DNA of 64,000 nt from Taudactylus pleione. Its lineage: Eukaryota > Chordata > Amphibia > Anura > Myobatrachidae. The stretch spans positions 129,001-193,000 of the forward strand of contig JAUIMM010000170.1 in the NCBI GenBank assembly GCA_031769625.1, in the 5' to 3' direction. The position numbers and the translations under genes are program-made. Below are positions 1-15,000 of the stretch, one piece after another; the first letter of the stretch is position 1; the number at the start of each line of letters is the position of its first letter. The notes under the pieces are model-generated. The model saw nothing but the letters and a program-made list of their open reading frames with translations, ran no database searches and was not told the origin of the DNA.

Positions 1-3000
1 ATTAGGTATAAGCATACACAGCTCCCTCCCATACTGTCACACTGATTTTATGTGCTCGGGCTATTAGGTATAACCATACACCGCTCCCTCCCATACTGTC
101 ACACTGATTTATGTGGCCGGGCTAATAGGTATAATCATGCACCGCTCCCTCCCATACTGTCACACTGATTTATGTAGCCGGGCTATTAGGTATAAGCATA
201 CACTGCTCCCCCCCATACTGTCACACTGATGTTATGTGGCCGGGCTATTAGGTATAAGCATACACCGCTCCCTCCCATACTGTCACACTGATTTATGTGG
301 CCGGGCTATTAGGTATAAGCATACACCGCTCCCTCCCATACTGTCACACTGATTTTATGTGGCCGGGCTATTAGGTATAATCATACACCGCTCCCTCCCA
401 TACTGTCACACTGATTTATGTGGTCGGGCTATTAGGTATAAGCATACACCGCTCCCTTCCATACTGTCACACTGATTTTATGTGGCTGGGCTATTCGGTA
501 TAAGCATATACCGCTCCCTCCCATACTGTCACACTGATTTTATGTGGCCGGGCTATTAGGTGTAATCATACACCGCTCCCTCCCATACTGTCACACTGAT
601 TTATGTGGCCGGGCTATTAGGTATAAGCATACACCGCTCCCTCCCATACTGTCACACTGATATTATGTGGCCGGGCTATTAGGTATAAGCATACACCGCT
701 CCCTCCCATACTGTCACACTGATATTATGTGGCTGGGCTATTAGGTATAAGCATTCACCGCTCCCTCCCATACTGTCACACTGATGTTATGTGTCCAGGC
801 TATTAGGTATAAGCATACACTGCTCCCTCCCATACTGTCACACTGATTTATGTTGCCGGGCTATTAGGTATAATCATACACCGCTCCCTCCCATACTGTC
901 ACACTGATTTTATGTGGCCGGGCTATTAGGTATAAGCATACACCGCTCCCTCCCATACTGTCACACTGATGTTATGTGGCCGGGCTATTAGGTATAAGCA
1001 TACACCGCTCCCTCCCATACTGTCACACTGATTTTATGTGGCCGGGCTATTAGGTATAAGCATACACCGCTCCCTCCCATACTGTCACATTGATGTTATG
1101 TGGCCGGGCTATTAGGTATAAGCATACACCGCTCCCTCCCATACTGTCACACTGATTTTATGTGGCCGGGCTATTAGGTATAATCATACACCGCTCCCTC
1201 CCATAATGTCACACTGATTTTATGTGGCCGGGCTATTAGGTAGAATCATGCACTGCTCCCTCATATACTGTCACACTGATTTATGTGGCCGGGCTAGTAG
1301 GTATAAGCATACACCGCTCTCTCCCATACTGTCGCACTGATTTTATTTGGCCGGGCTATTAGGTATAAGCATACACCGCTCCCTCCCATACTGTCACACT
1401 GATTTTATGTGGCCGTGGTATTAGGTATAATCATACACCGCTCCCTCCCATACTGTCACACTGATGTTATGTGGCCGGGCTATTAGATATAAGCATACAC
1501 CGCTCCCTCCCATACTGTCAGACTGATGTTATGTGGCCGGGCTATTAGATATAAGCATACACCGCTCCCTCCCATACTGTCACACTGATGTTAAGTGGCC
1601 GGGCTATTAGGTATAAGCATACACCGCTCCCTCCCATACTATCACACTGATGTTATGTGTCCGGGCTATTAGGTATAAGCATACACCGCTCCCTCCCATA
1701 CTGTCACACTGATTTTATGTGGCCGTGGTATTAGGTATAATCATACACCGCTCCCTCCCATACTGTCACACTGATGTTATGTGGCCGGGCTATTAGATAT
1801 AAGCATACACCGCTCCCTCCCATACTGTCACACTGATGTTATGTGGCCGGGCTATTAGGTATAAGCATACACCGCTCCCTCCCATACTGTCACACTGATT
1901 TTATGTGGCCGGGGTATTGGGTATAATCATACACCGCTCCCTCCCATACTGTCACACTGATTTATGTGGCTGGGCTATTAGGTATAAGCATACACCGCTC
2001 CCTCCCCCATACTGTCACACTGATTTATGTGGCCGGGCTATTAGGTATAAGCATATACCGCTCCCTCCCATACTGTCACACTGATTGTATGTGGCCGGGC
2101 TATTAGGTATAAGCATATACCGCTCCCTCCCATACTGTCACACTGATTTATGTGGCCGGGCTATTAGGTATAAGCATACACCGCTTCCTCCCATACTGTC
2201 ACACTGATTTATGTGGCCGCGCTATTAGGTAGAAGCATACACCGCTCCCTCCCATACTATCACACTGATTTATGTGGCCGGGCTATTAGGTATAAGCATA
2301 CACCGCTCCCTCCCATACTACCACACTGATTTATGTGGCCGGGCTATTAGGTATAAGCATACACCGCTCCCTCCCATACTGTCACACTGATTTATGTAGC
2401 CGGGCTATTAGGTATAAGCATACACCGCTCCCTCCCATACTGTCACACTGATTTTATGTGGCCGGGCTATTAGGTATAAGCATACACCGCTCCCTCCCAT
2501 ACTGTCACACTGATTTTATGTGGCCGTGCTATTAGGTATAAGCATACACAGCTCCCTCCCATACTGTCACACTGATTTTATGTGCTCGGGCTATTAGGTA
2601 TAACCATACACCGCTCCCTCCCATACTGTCACACTGATTTATGTGGCCGGGCTAATAGGTATAATCATGCACCGCTCCCTCCCATACTGTCACACTGATT
2701 TATGTAGCCGGGCTATTAGGTATAAGCATACACTGCTCCCCCCCATACTGTCACACTGATGTTATGTGGCCGGGCTATTAGGTATAAGCATACACCGCTC
2801 CCTCCCATACTGTCACACTGATTTATGTGGCCGGGCTATTAGGTATAAGCATACACCGCTCCCTCCCATACTGTCACACTGATTTTATGTGGCCGGGCTA
2901 TTAGGTGTAATCATACACCGCTCCCTCCCATACTGTCACACTGATTTATGTGGCCGGGCTATTAGGTATAAGCATACACCGCTCCCTCCCATACTGTCAC

Positions 3001-6000
3001 ACTGATGTTATGTGGCCGGGCTATTAGGTATAAGCATACACCGCTCCCTCCCATACTGTCACACTGATTTTATGTGGCCGGGCTATTAGGTGTAATCATT
3101 CACCGCTCCCTCCCATACTGTCACACTGATATTATGTGGCCGGGCTATTAGGTATAAGCATACACCGCTCCCTCCCATACTGTCACACTGATATTATGTG
3201 GCCGGGCTATTAGGTATAAGCATACACCGCTCCCTCCCATACTGTCACACTGATGTTATGTGTCCGGGCTATTAGTTATAAGCATACACCGCTCCCTCCC
3301 ATACTGTCACACTGATGTTATGTGTCCAGGCTATTAGGTATAAGCATACACTGCTCCCTCCCATACTGTCACACTGATTTATGTGGCCGGGCTATTAGGT
3401 ATAATCATACACCGCTCCCTCCCATACTGTCACACTGATTTATGTGGCCGGGCTATTAGGTATAAGCATACACCGCTCCCTCCCATACTGTCACACTGAT
3501 ATTATGTGGCCGGGCTATTAGGTATAAGCATACACCGCTCCCTCCCATACTGTCACACTGATATTATGTGGCCGGGCTATTAGGTATAAGCATACACCGC
3601 TCCCTCCCATACTGTCACACTGATTTATGTGGCCGGGCTATTAGGTATAAGCATACACCGCTCCCTCCCATACTGTCACACTGATTTATGTGGCCGGGCT
3701 ATTAGGTATAAGCATACACCGCTCTCTCCCATACTGTCACACTGATGTTATGTCGCCGGGCTATTAGGTATAAGCATACACCGCTCCGTCCCACACTGTC
3801 ACACTGATTTATGTGGCCGGGCTATTAGGTATAAGCACACTGATGTTATGTGGCCGGGCTATTTGGTATAATCATACACCGCTCCCTCCCATACTGTCAC
3901 ACTGATGTTATGTGGCCGGGCTATTAGGTATAACCATACACCGCTCCCTCCCATACTGTCACACTGATATTATGTGGCCGGGCTATTAGGTATAAGCATA
4001 CACCGCTCCCTCCCATACTGTCACACTGATTTATGTAGCCGGGCTATTAGGTATAAGCATACACCGCTCCCTCCCATACTGTCACACTGATTGTATGTGG
4101 CCGGGCTATTAGGTATAAGCATACACCGCTCCCTCCCATACTGTCACACTGATGTTATGTGGCTGGGCTATTAGGTATAAGCATACACCGCTCCCTCCCA
4201 TACTGTCACACTGATATTATGTGGCCGGGCTATTAGGTATAAGCATACACCGCTCCCTCCCATACTGTCACACTGATATTATGTGGCTGGGCTATTAGGT
4301 ATAAGCATACACCGCTCCCTCCCATACTGTCACACTGATTTATGTGGCCGGGCTATTAGGTATAAGCATACACCGCTCCCTCCCATACTGTCACACTGAT
4401 TTATGTTGCCGGGCTATTAGGTATAAGCATACACCGCTCCCTCCCATACTGTCACACTGATTTTATGTGGCCGGGCTATTAGGTATAAGCATACACCGCT
4501 CCCTCCCATACTGTCACACTGATGTTATGTGGCCGGGCTATTAGGTATAAGCATACACCGCTCCCTCCCATACTGTCACACTGATTTTATGTGGCCGGGC
4601 TATTAGGTATAATCATACACCGCTCCCTCCCATAATGTCACACTGATTTTATGTGGCCGGGCTATTAGGTATAATCATGCACTGCTCCCTCATATACTGT
4701 CACACTGATTTATGTGGCCGGGCTATTAGGTATAAGCATACACCGCTCTCTCCCATACTGTCGCACTGATTTTATTTGGCCGGGCTATTAGGTATAAGCA
4801 TACACCGCTCCCTCCCATACTGTCACACTGATTTTATGTGGCCGTGGTATTAGGTATAATCATACACCGCTCCCTCCCATACTGTCACACTGATGTTATG
4901 TGGCCGGGCTATTAGATATAAGCATACACCGCTCCCTCCCATACTGTCAGACTGATGTTATGTGGCCGGGCTATTAGGTATAAGCATACACCGCTCCCTC
5001 CCATACTGTCACACTGATGTTAAGTGGCCGGGCTATTAGGTATAAGCATACACCGCTCCCTCCCATACTATCACACTGATGTTATGTGTCCGGGCTATTA
5101 GGTATAAGCATACACCGCTCCCTCCCATACTGTCACACTGATTTTATGTGGCCGTGGTATTAGGTATAATCATACACCGCTCCCTCCCATACTGTCACAC
5201 TGATGTTATGTGGCCGGGCTATTAGATATAAGCATACACCGCTCCCTCCCATACTGTCACACTGATGTTATGTGGCCGGGCTATTAGGTATAAGCATACA
5301 CCGCTCCCTCCCATACTGTCACACTGATTTTATGTGGCCGGGGTATTGGGTATAATCATACACCGCTCCCTCCCATACTGTCACACTGATTTATGTGGCT
5401 GGGCTATTAGGTATAAGCATACACCGCTCCCTCCCCCATACTGTCACACTGATTTATGTGGCCGGGCTATTAGGTATAAGCATATACCGCTCCCTCCCAT
5501 ACTGTCACACTGATTGTATGTGGCCGGGCTATTAGGTATAAGCATATACCGCTCCCTCCCATACTGTCACACTGATTTATGTGGCCGGGCTATTAGGTAT
5601 AAGCATACACCGCTTCCTCCCATACTGTCACACTGATTTATGTGGCCGGGCTATTAGGTAGAAGCATACACCGCTCCCTCCCATACTATCACACTGATTT
5701 ATGTGGCCGGGCTATTAGGTATAAGCATACACCGCTCCCTCCCATACTACCACACTGATTTATGTGGCCGGGCTATTAGGTATAAGCATACACCGCTCCC
5801 TCCCATACTGTCACACTGATTTATGTAGCCGGGCTATTAGGTATAAGCATACACCGCTCCCTCCCATACTGTCACACTGATTTTATGTGGCCGGGCTATT
5901 AGGTATAAGCATACACCGCTCCCTCCCATACTGTCACACTGATTTTATGTGGCCGTGCTATTAGGTATAAGCATACACAGCTCCCTCCCATACTGTCACA

Positions 6001-9000
6001 CTGATTTTATGTGCTCGGGCTATTAGGTATAAGCATACACCGCTCCCTCCCATACTGTCACACTGATTTATGTGGCCGGGCTATTAGGTATAAGCATACA
6101 CCGCTCCCTCCCATACTGTCACACTGATTTTATGTGGCCGGGCTATTAGGTATAAGCATACACCGCTCCCTCCCATACTGTCACACTGATTTATGTGGCC
6201 GGGCTATTAGGTATAATCATACACCGCTCCCTCCCATACTGTCACACTGATTTATGTGGTCGGGCTATTAGGTATAAGCATACACCGCTCCCTTCCATAC
6301 TGTCACACTGATTTTATGTGGCTGGGCTATTCGGTATAAGCATATACCGCTCCCTCCCATACTGTCACACTGATTTATGTGGCCGGGCTATTAGGTATAA
6401 GCATACACCGCTCCCTCCCATACTGTCACACTGATTTTATGTGGCCGGGCTATTAGGTATAATCATACACCGCTCCCTCCCATACTGTCACACTGATTTA
6501 TGTGGTCGGGCTATTAGGTATAAGCATACACCGCTCCCTTCCATACTGTCACACTGATTTTATGTGGCCGGGCTATTAGGTATAAGCATACACCGCTCCC
6601 TCCCATACTGTCACACTGATTTTATGTGGCCGGGCTATTAGGTGTAATCATACACCGCTCCCTCCCATACTGTCACACTGATTTATGTGGCCGGGCTATT
6701 AGGTATAAGCATACACCGCTCCCTCCCATACTGTCACACTGATGTTATGTGGCCGGGCTATTAGGTATAAGCATACACCGCTCCCTCCCATACTGTCACA
6801 CTGATTTTATGTGGCCGGGCTATTAGGTGTAATCATTCACCGCTCCCTCCCATACTGTCACACTGATATTATGTGGCCGGGCTATTAGGTATAAGCATAC
6901 ACCGCTCCCTCCCATACTGTCACACTGATATTATGTGGCTGGGCTATTAGGTATAAGCATTCACCGCTCCCTCCCATACTGTCACACTGATTTATGTAGC
7001 CGGGCTATTAGGTATAAGCATACACTGCTCCCCCCCATACTGTCACACTGATGTTATGTGGCCGGGCTATTAGGTATAAGCATACACCGCTCCCTCCCAT
7101 ACTGTCACACTGATTTATGTGGCCGGGCTATTAGGTATAAGCATACACCGCTCCCTCCCATACTGTCACACTGATTTTATGTGGCCGGGCTATTAGGTAT
7201 AATCATACACCGCTCCCTCCCATACTGTCACACTGATTTATGTTGCCGGGCTATTAGGTATAATCATACACCGCTCCCTCCCATACTGTCACACTGATTT
7301 TATGTGGCCGGGCTATTAGGTATAAGCATACACCGCTCCCTCCCATACTGTCACACTGATGTTATGTGGCCGGGCTATTAGGTATAAGCATACACCGCTC
7401 CCTCCCATACTGTCACACTGATTTTATGTGGCCGGGCTATTAGGTATAAGCATACACCGCTCCCTCCCATACTGTCACATTGATGTTATGTGGCCGGGCT
7501 ATTAGGTATAAGCATACACCGCTCCCTCCCATACTGTCACACTGATTTTATGTGGCCGGGCTATTAGGTATAATCATACACCGCTCCCTCCCATAATGTC
7601 ACACTGATTTTATGTGGCCGGGCTATTAGGTATAATCATGCACTGCTCCCTCATATACTGTCACACTGATTTATGTGGCCGGGCTAGTAGGTATAAGCAT
7701 ACACCGCTCTCTCCCATACTGTCGCACTGATTTTATTTGGCCGGGCTATTAGGTATAAGCATACACCGCTCCCTCCCATACTGTCACACTGATTTTATGT
7801 GGCCGTGGTATTAGGTATAATCATACACCGCTCCCTCCCATACTGTCACACTGATGTTATGTGGCCGGGCTATTAGATATAAGCATACACCGCTCCCTCC
7901 CATACTGTCAGACTGATGTTATGTGGCCGGGCTATTAGGTATAAGCATACACCGCTCCCTCCCATACTGTCACACTGATTTTATGTGGCCGGGGTATTGG
8001 GTATAATCATACACCGCTCCCTCCCATACTGTCACACTGATTTATGTGGCTGGGCTATTAGGTATAAGCATACACCGCTCCCTCCCCCATACTGTCACAC
8101 TGATTTATGTGGCCGGGCTATTAGGTATAAGCATATACCGCTCCCTCCCATACTGTCACACTGATTGTATGTGGCCGGGCTATTAGGTATAAGCATTCAC
8201 CGCTCCCTCCCATACTGTCACACTGATGTTATGTGTCCAGGCTATTAGGTATAAGCATACACTGCTCCCTCCCATACTGTCACACTGATTTATGTTGCCG
8301 GGCTATTAGGTATAATCATACACCGCTCCCTCCCATACTGTCACACTGATTTTATGTGGCCGGGCTATTAGGTATAAGCATACACCGCTCCCTCCCATAC
8401 TATCACACTGATTTATGTGGCCGGGCTATTAGGTATAAGCATACACCGCTCCCTCCCATACTACCACACTGATTTATGTGGCCGGGCTATTAGGTATAAG
8501 CATACACCGCTCCCTCCCATACTGTCACACTGATTTATGTAGCCGGGCTATTAGGTATAAGCATACACCGCTCCCTCCCATACTGTCACACTGATTTTAT
8601 GTGGCCGGGCTATTAGGTATAAGCATACACCGCTCCCTCCCATACTGTCACACTGATTTTATGTGGCCGTGCTATTAGGTATAAGCATACACAGCTCCCT
8701 CCCATACTGTCACACTGATTTTATGTGCTCGGGCTATTAGGTATAACCATACACCGCTCCCTCCCATACTGTCACACTGATTTATGTGGCCGGGCTAATA
8801 GGTATAATCATGCACCGCTCCCTCCCATACTGTCACACTGATTTATGTAGCCGGGCTATTAGGTATAAGCATACACTGCTCCCCCCCATACTGTCACACT
8901 GATGTTATGTGGCCGGGCTATTAGGTATAAGCATACACCGCTCCCTCCCATACTGTCACACTGATTTATGTGGCCGGGCTATTAGGTATAAGCATACACC

Positions 9001-12000
9001 GCTCCCTCCCATACTGTCACACTGATTTTATGTGGCCGGGCTATTAGGTATAATCATACACCGCTCCCTCCCATACTGTCACACTGATTTATGTGGTCGG
9101 GCTATTAGGTATAAGCATACACCGCTCCCTTCCATACTGTCACACTGATTTTATGTGGCTGGGCTATTCGGTATAAGCATATACCGCTCCCTCCCATACT
9201 GTCACACTGATTTTATGTGGCCGGGCTATTAGGTGTAATCATACACCGCTCCCTCCCATACTGTCACACTGATTTATGTGGCCGGGCTATTAGGTATAAG
9301 CATACACCGCTCCCTCCCATACTGTCACACTGATGTTATGTGGCCGGGCTATTAGGTATAAGCATACACCGCTCCCTCCCATACTGTCACACTGATTTTA
9401 TGTGGCCGGGCTATTAGGTGTAATCATTCACCGCTCCCTCCCATACTGTCACACTGATATTATGTGGCCGGGCTATTAGGTATAAGCATACACCGCTCCC
9501 TCCCATACTGTCACACTGATATTATGTGGCCGGGCTATTAGGTATAAGCATACACCGCTCCCTCCCATACTGTCACACTGATGTTATGTGTCCGGGCTAT
9601 TAGGTATAAGCATACACCGCTCCCTCCCATACTGTCACACTGATGTTATGTGTCCAGGCTATTAGGTATAAGCATACACTGCTCCCTCCCATACTGTCAC
9701 ACTGATTTATGTGGCCGGGCTATTAGGTATAATCATACACCGCTCCCTCCCATACTGTCACACTGATTTATGTGGCCGGGCTATTAGGTATAACCATACA
9801 CCGCTCCCTCCCATACTGTCACACTGATATTATGTGGCCGGGCTATTAGGTATAAGCATACACCGCTCCCTCCCATACTGTCACACTGATATTATGTGGC
9901 CGGGCTATTAGGTATAAGCATACACCGCTCCCTCCCATACTGTCACACTGATTTATGTGGCCGGGCTATTAGGTATAAGCATACACCGCTCCCTCCCATA
10001 CTGTCACACTGATTTATGTGGCCGGGCTATTAGGTATAAGCATACACCGCTCTCTCCCATACTGTCACACTGATGTTATGTCGCCGGGCTATTAGGTATA
10101 AGCATACACCGCTCCGTCCCACACTGTCACACTGATTTATGTGGCCGGGCTATTAGGTATAAGCACACTGATGTTATGTGGCCGGGCTATTTGGTATAAT
10201 CATACACCGCTCCCTCCCATACTGTCACACTGATGTTATGTGGCCGGGCTATTAGGTATAAGCATACACCGCTCCCTCCCATACTGTCACACTGATATTA
10301 TGTGGCCGGGCTATTAGGTATAAGCATACACCGCTCCCTCCCATACTGTCACACTGATTTATGTAGCCGGGCTATTAGGTATAAGCATACACCGCTCCCT
10401 CCCATACTGTCACACTGATTGTATGTGGCCGGGCTATTAGGTATAAGCATACACCGCTCCCTCCCATACTGTCACACTGATGTTATGTGGCTGGGCTATT
10501 AGGTATAAGCATACACCGCTCCCTCCCATACTGTCACACTGATTTATGTTGCCGGGCTATTAGGTATAAGCATACACCGCTCCCTCCCATACTGTCACAC
10601 TGATTTTATGTGGCCGGGCTATTAGGTATAAGCATACACCGCTCCCTCCCATACTGTCACACTGATGTTATGTGGCCGGGCTATTAGGTATAAGCATACA
10701 CCGCTCCCTCCCATACTGTCACACTGATTTTATGTGGCCGGGCTATTAGGTATAATCATACACCGCTCCCTCCCATAATGTCACACTGATTTTATGTGGC
10801 CGGGCTATTAGGTATAATCATGCACTGCTCCCTCATATACTGTCACACTGATTTATGTGGCCGGGCTATTAGGTATAAGCATACACCGCTCTCTCCCATA
10901 CTGTCGCACTGATTTTATTTGGCCGGGCTATTAGGTATAAGCATACACCGCTCCCTCCCATACTGTCACACTGATTTTATGTGGCCGTGGTATTAGGTAT
11001 AATCATACACCGCTCCCTCCCATACTGTCACACTGATGTTATGTGGCCGGGCTATTAGATATAAGCATACACCGCTCCCTCCCATACTGTCAGACTGATG
11101 TTATGTGGCCGGGCTATTAGGTATAAGCATACACCGCTTCCTCCCATACTGTCACACTGATTTTATGTGGCCGGGGTATTGGGTATAATCATACACCGCT
11201 CCCTCCCATACTGTCACACTGATTTATGTGGCTGGGCTATTAGGTATAAGCATACACCGCTCCCTCCCCCATACTGTCACACTGATTTATGTGGCCGGGC
11301 TATTAGGTATAAGCATATACCGCTCCCTCCCATACTGTCACACTGATTGTATGTGGCCGGGCTATTAGGTATAAGCATATACCGCTCCCTCCCATACTGT
11401 CACACTGATTTATGTGGCCGGGCTATTAGGTAGAAGCATACACCGCTTCCTCCCATACTGTCACACTGATTTATGTGGCCGGGCTATTAGGTAGAAGCAT
11501 ACACCGCTCCCTCCCATACTATCACACTGATTTATGTGGCCGGGCTATTAGGTATAAGCATACACCGCTCCCTCCCATACTACCACACTGATTTATGTGG
11601 CCGGGCTATTAGGTATAAGCATACACCGCTCCCTCCCATACTGTCACACTGATTTATGTAGCCGGGCTATTAGGTATAAGCATACACCGCTCCCTCCCAT
11701 ACTGTCACACTGATTTTATGTGGCCGGGCTATTAGGTATAAGCATACACCGCTCCCTCCCATACTGTCACACTGATTTTATGTGGCCGTGCTATTAGGTA
11801 TAAGCATACACAGCTCCCTCCCATACTGTCACACTGATTTTATGTGCTCGGGCTATTAGGTATAAGCATACACCGCTCCCTCCCATACTGTCACACTGAT
11901 TTATGTGGCCGGGCTATTAGGTATAAGCATACACCGCTCCCTCCCATACTGTCACACTGATTTTATGTGGCCGGGCTATTAGGTATAAGCATACACCGCT

Positions 12001-15000
12001 CCCTCCCATACTGTCACACTGATTTATGTGGCCGGGCTATTAGGTATAATCATACACCGCTCCCTCCCATACTGTCACACTGATTCATGTGGTCGGGCTA
12101 TTAGGTATAAACATACACCGCTCCCTTCCATACTGTCACACTGATTTTATGTGGCTGGGCTATTCGGTATAAGCATATACCGCTCCCTCCCATACTGTCA
12201 CACTGATTTATGTGGCCGGGCTATTAGGTATAAGCATACACCGCTCCCTCCCATACTGTCACACTGATGTTATGTGGCCGGGCTATTAGATATAAGCATA
12301 CACCGCTCCCTCCCATACTGTCACACTGATGTTATGTGGCCGGGCTATTAGGTATAAGCATATACCGCTCCCTCCCATACTGTCACACTGATTGTATGTG
12401 GCAGGGCTATTAGGTATAAGCATATACCGCTCCCTCCCATACTGTCACACTGATTTATGTGGCCGGGCTATTAGGTATAAGCATACACCGCTTCCTCCCA
12501 TACTGTCACACTGATTTATGTGGCCGGGCTATTAGGTAGAAGCATACACCGCTTCCTCCCATACTGTCACACTGATTTATGTGGCCGGGCTATTAGGTAT
12601 AAGCATACACCGCTCCCTCCCATACTGTCACACTGATTTATGTGGCCGGGCTATTAGGTAGAAGCATACACCGCTCCCTCCCATACTGTCACACTGATAT
12701 TATGTGGCCGGGCTATTAGGTATAAGCATACACCGCTCCCTCCCATACTACCACACTGATTTATGTGGCCGGGCTATTAGGTATAAGCATACACCGCTCC
12801 CTCCCATACTGTCACACTGATTTATGTGGCCGGGCTATTAGGTATAAGCATACACCGCTCCCTCCCATACTGTCACACTGATTTATGTAGCCGGGCTATT
12901 AGGTATACGCATACACCGCTCCCTCCCATACTGTCACACTGATTTTATGTGGCCGGGCTATAAGGTATAAGCATACACCGCTCCCTCCCATACTGTCACA
13001 CTGATTTTATGTGGCCGTGCTATTAGGTATAAGCATACACAGCTCCCTCCCATACTGTCACACTGATTTTATGTGCTCGGGCTATTAGGTATAACCATAC
13101 ACCGCTCCCTCCCATACTGTCACACTGATTTATGTGGCCGGGCTAATAGGTATAATCATGCACCGCTCCCACCCATACTGTCACACTGATTTATGTAGCC
13201 GGGCTATTAGGTATAAGCATACACCGCTCCCTCCCATACTGTCACACTGATATTATGTGGCCGGGCTATTAGGTATAAGCATACACCGCTCCCTCCCATA
13301 CTGTCACACTGATATTATGTGGCCGGGCTATTAGGTATAAGCATACACCGCTCCCTCCCATACTGTCACACTGATTTTATGTGGCCGGGCTATTAGGTAT
13401 AAGCATACACCGCTCCCTCCCATACTGTCACACTGATTTATGTGGCCGGGCTATTAGGTATAAGCATACACCGCTCACTCCCATACTGTCACACTGATTT
13501 ATGTTGCCGGGCTATTAGGTATAAGCATACACCGCTCCCTCCCATACTGTCACACTGATTTTATGTGGCCGGGCTATTAGGTATAAGCATACACCGCTCC
13601 CTCCCATACTGTCACACTGATGTTATGTGGCCGGGCTATTAGGTATAAGCATACACCGCTCCCTCCCATACTGTCACACTGATGTTATGTGGCCGGGCTA
13701 TTAGATATAAGCATACACCGCTCCCTCCCATACTGTCACACTGATGTTATGTGGCCGGGCTATTAGGTATAAGCATATACCGCTCCCTCCCATACTGTCA
13801 CACTGATTGTATGTGGCCGGGCTATTAGGTATAAGCATATACCGCTCCCTCCCATACTGTCACACTGATTTATGTGGCCGGGCTATTAGGTATAAGCATA
13901 CACCGCTTCCTCCCATACTGTCACACTGATTTATGTGGCCGGGCTATTAGGTAGAAGCATACACCGCTTCCTCCCATACTGTCACACTGATTTATGTGGC
14001 CGGGCTATTAGGTATAAGCATACACCGCTCCCTCCCATACTGTCACACTGATTTATGTGGCCGGGCTATTAGGTAGAAGCATACACCGCTCCCTCCCATA
14101 CTGTCACACTGATTTATGTGGCCGGGCTATTAGGTATAAGCATACACCGCTCCCTCCCATACTACCACACTGATTTATGTGGCCGGGCTATTAGGTATAA
14201 GCATACACCGCTCCCTCCCATACTGTCACACTGATTTATGTAGCCGGGCTATTAGGTATACGCATACACCGCTCCCTCCCATACTGTCACACTGATTTTA
14301 TGTGGCCGGGCTATAAGGTATAAGCATACACCGCTCCCTCCCATACTGTCACACTGATTTTATGTGGCCGTGCTATTAGGTATAAGCATACACAGCTCCC
14401 TCCCATACTGTCACACTGATTTTATGTGCTCGGGCTATTAGGTATAACCATACACCGCTCCCTCCCATACTGTCACACTGATTTATGTGGCCGGGCTAAT
14501 AGGTATAATCATGCACCGCTCCCACCCATACTGTCACACTGATTTATGTAGCCGGGCTATTAGGTATAAGCATACACCGCTCCCTCCCATACTGTCACAC
14601 TGATGTTATGTGGCCGGGCTATTAGGTATAAGCATACACCGCTCCCCCCCATACTGTCACACTGATGTTATGTGGCCGGGCTATTAGGTATAAGCATACA
14701 CCGCTCCCTCCCATACTGTCACACTGATGTTATGTGGCCGGGCTATTAGATATAAGCATACACCGCTCCCTCCCATACTGTCACACTGATGTTATGTGGC
14801 CGGGCTATTAGGTATAAGCATATACCGCTCCCTCCCATACTGTCACACTGATTGTATGTGGCCGGGCTATTAGGTATAAGCATATACCGCTCCCTCCCAT
14901 ACTGTCACACTGATTTATGTGGCCGGGCTATTAGGTATAAGCATACACCGCTTCCTCCCATACTGTCACACTGATTTATGTGGCCGGGCTATTAGGTAGA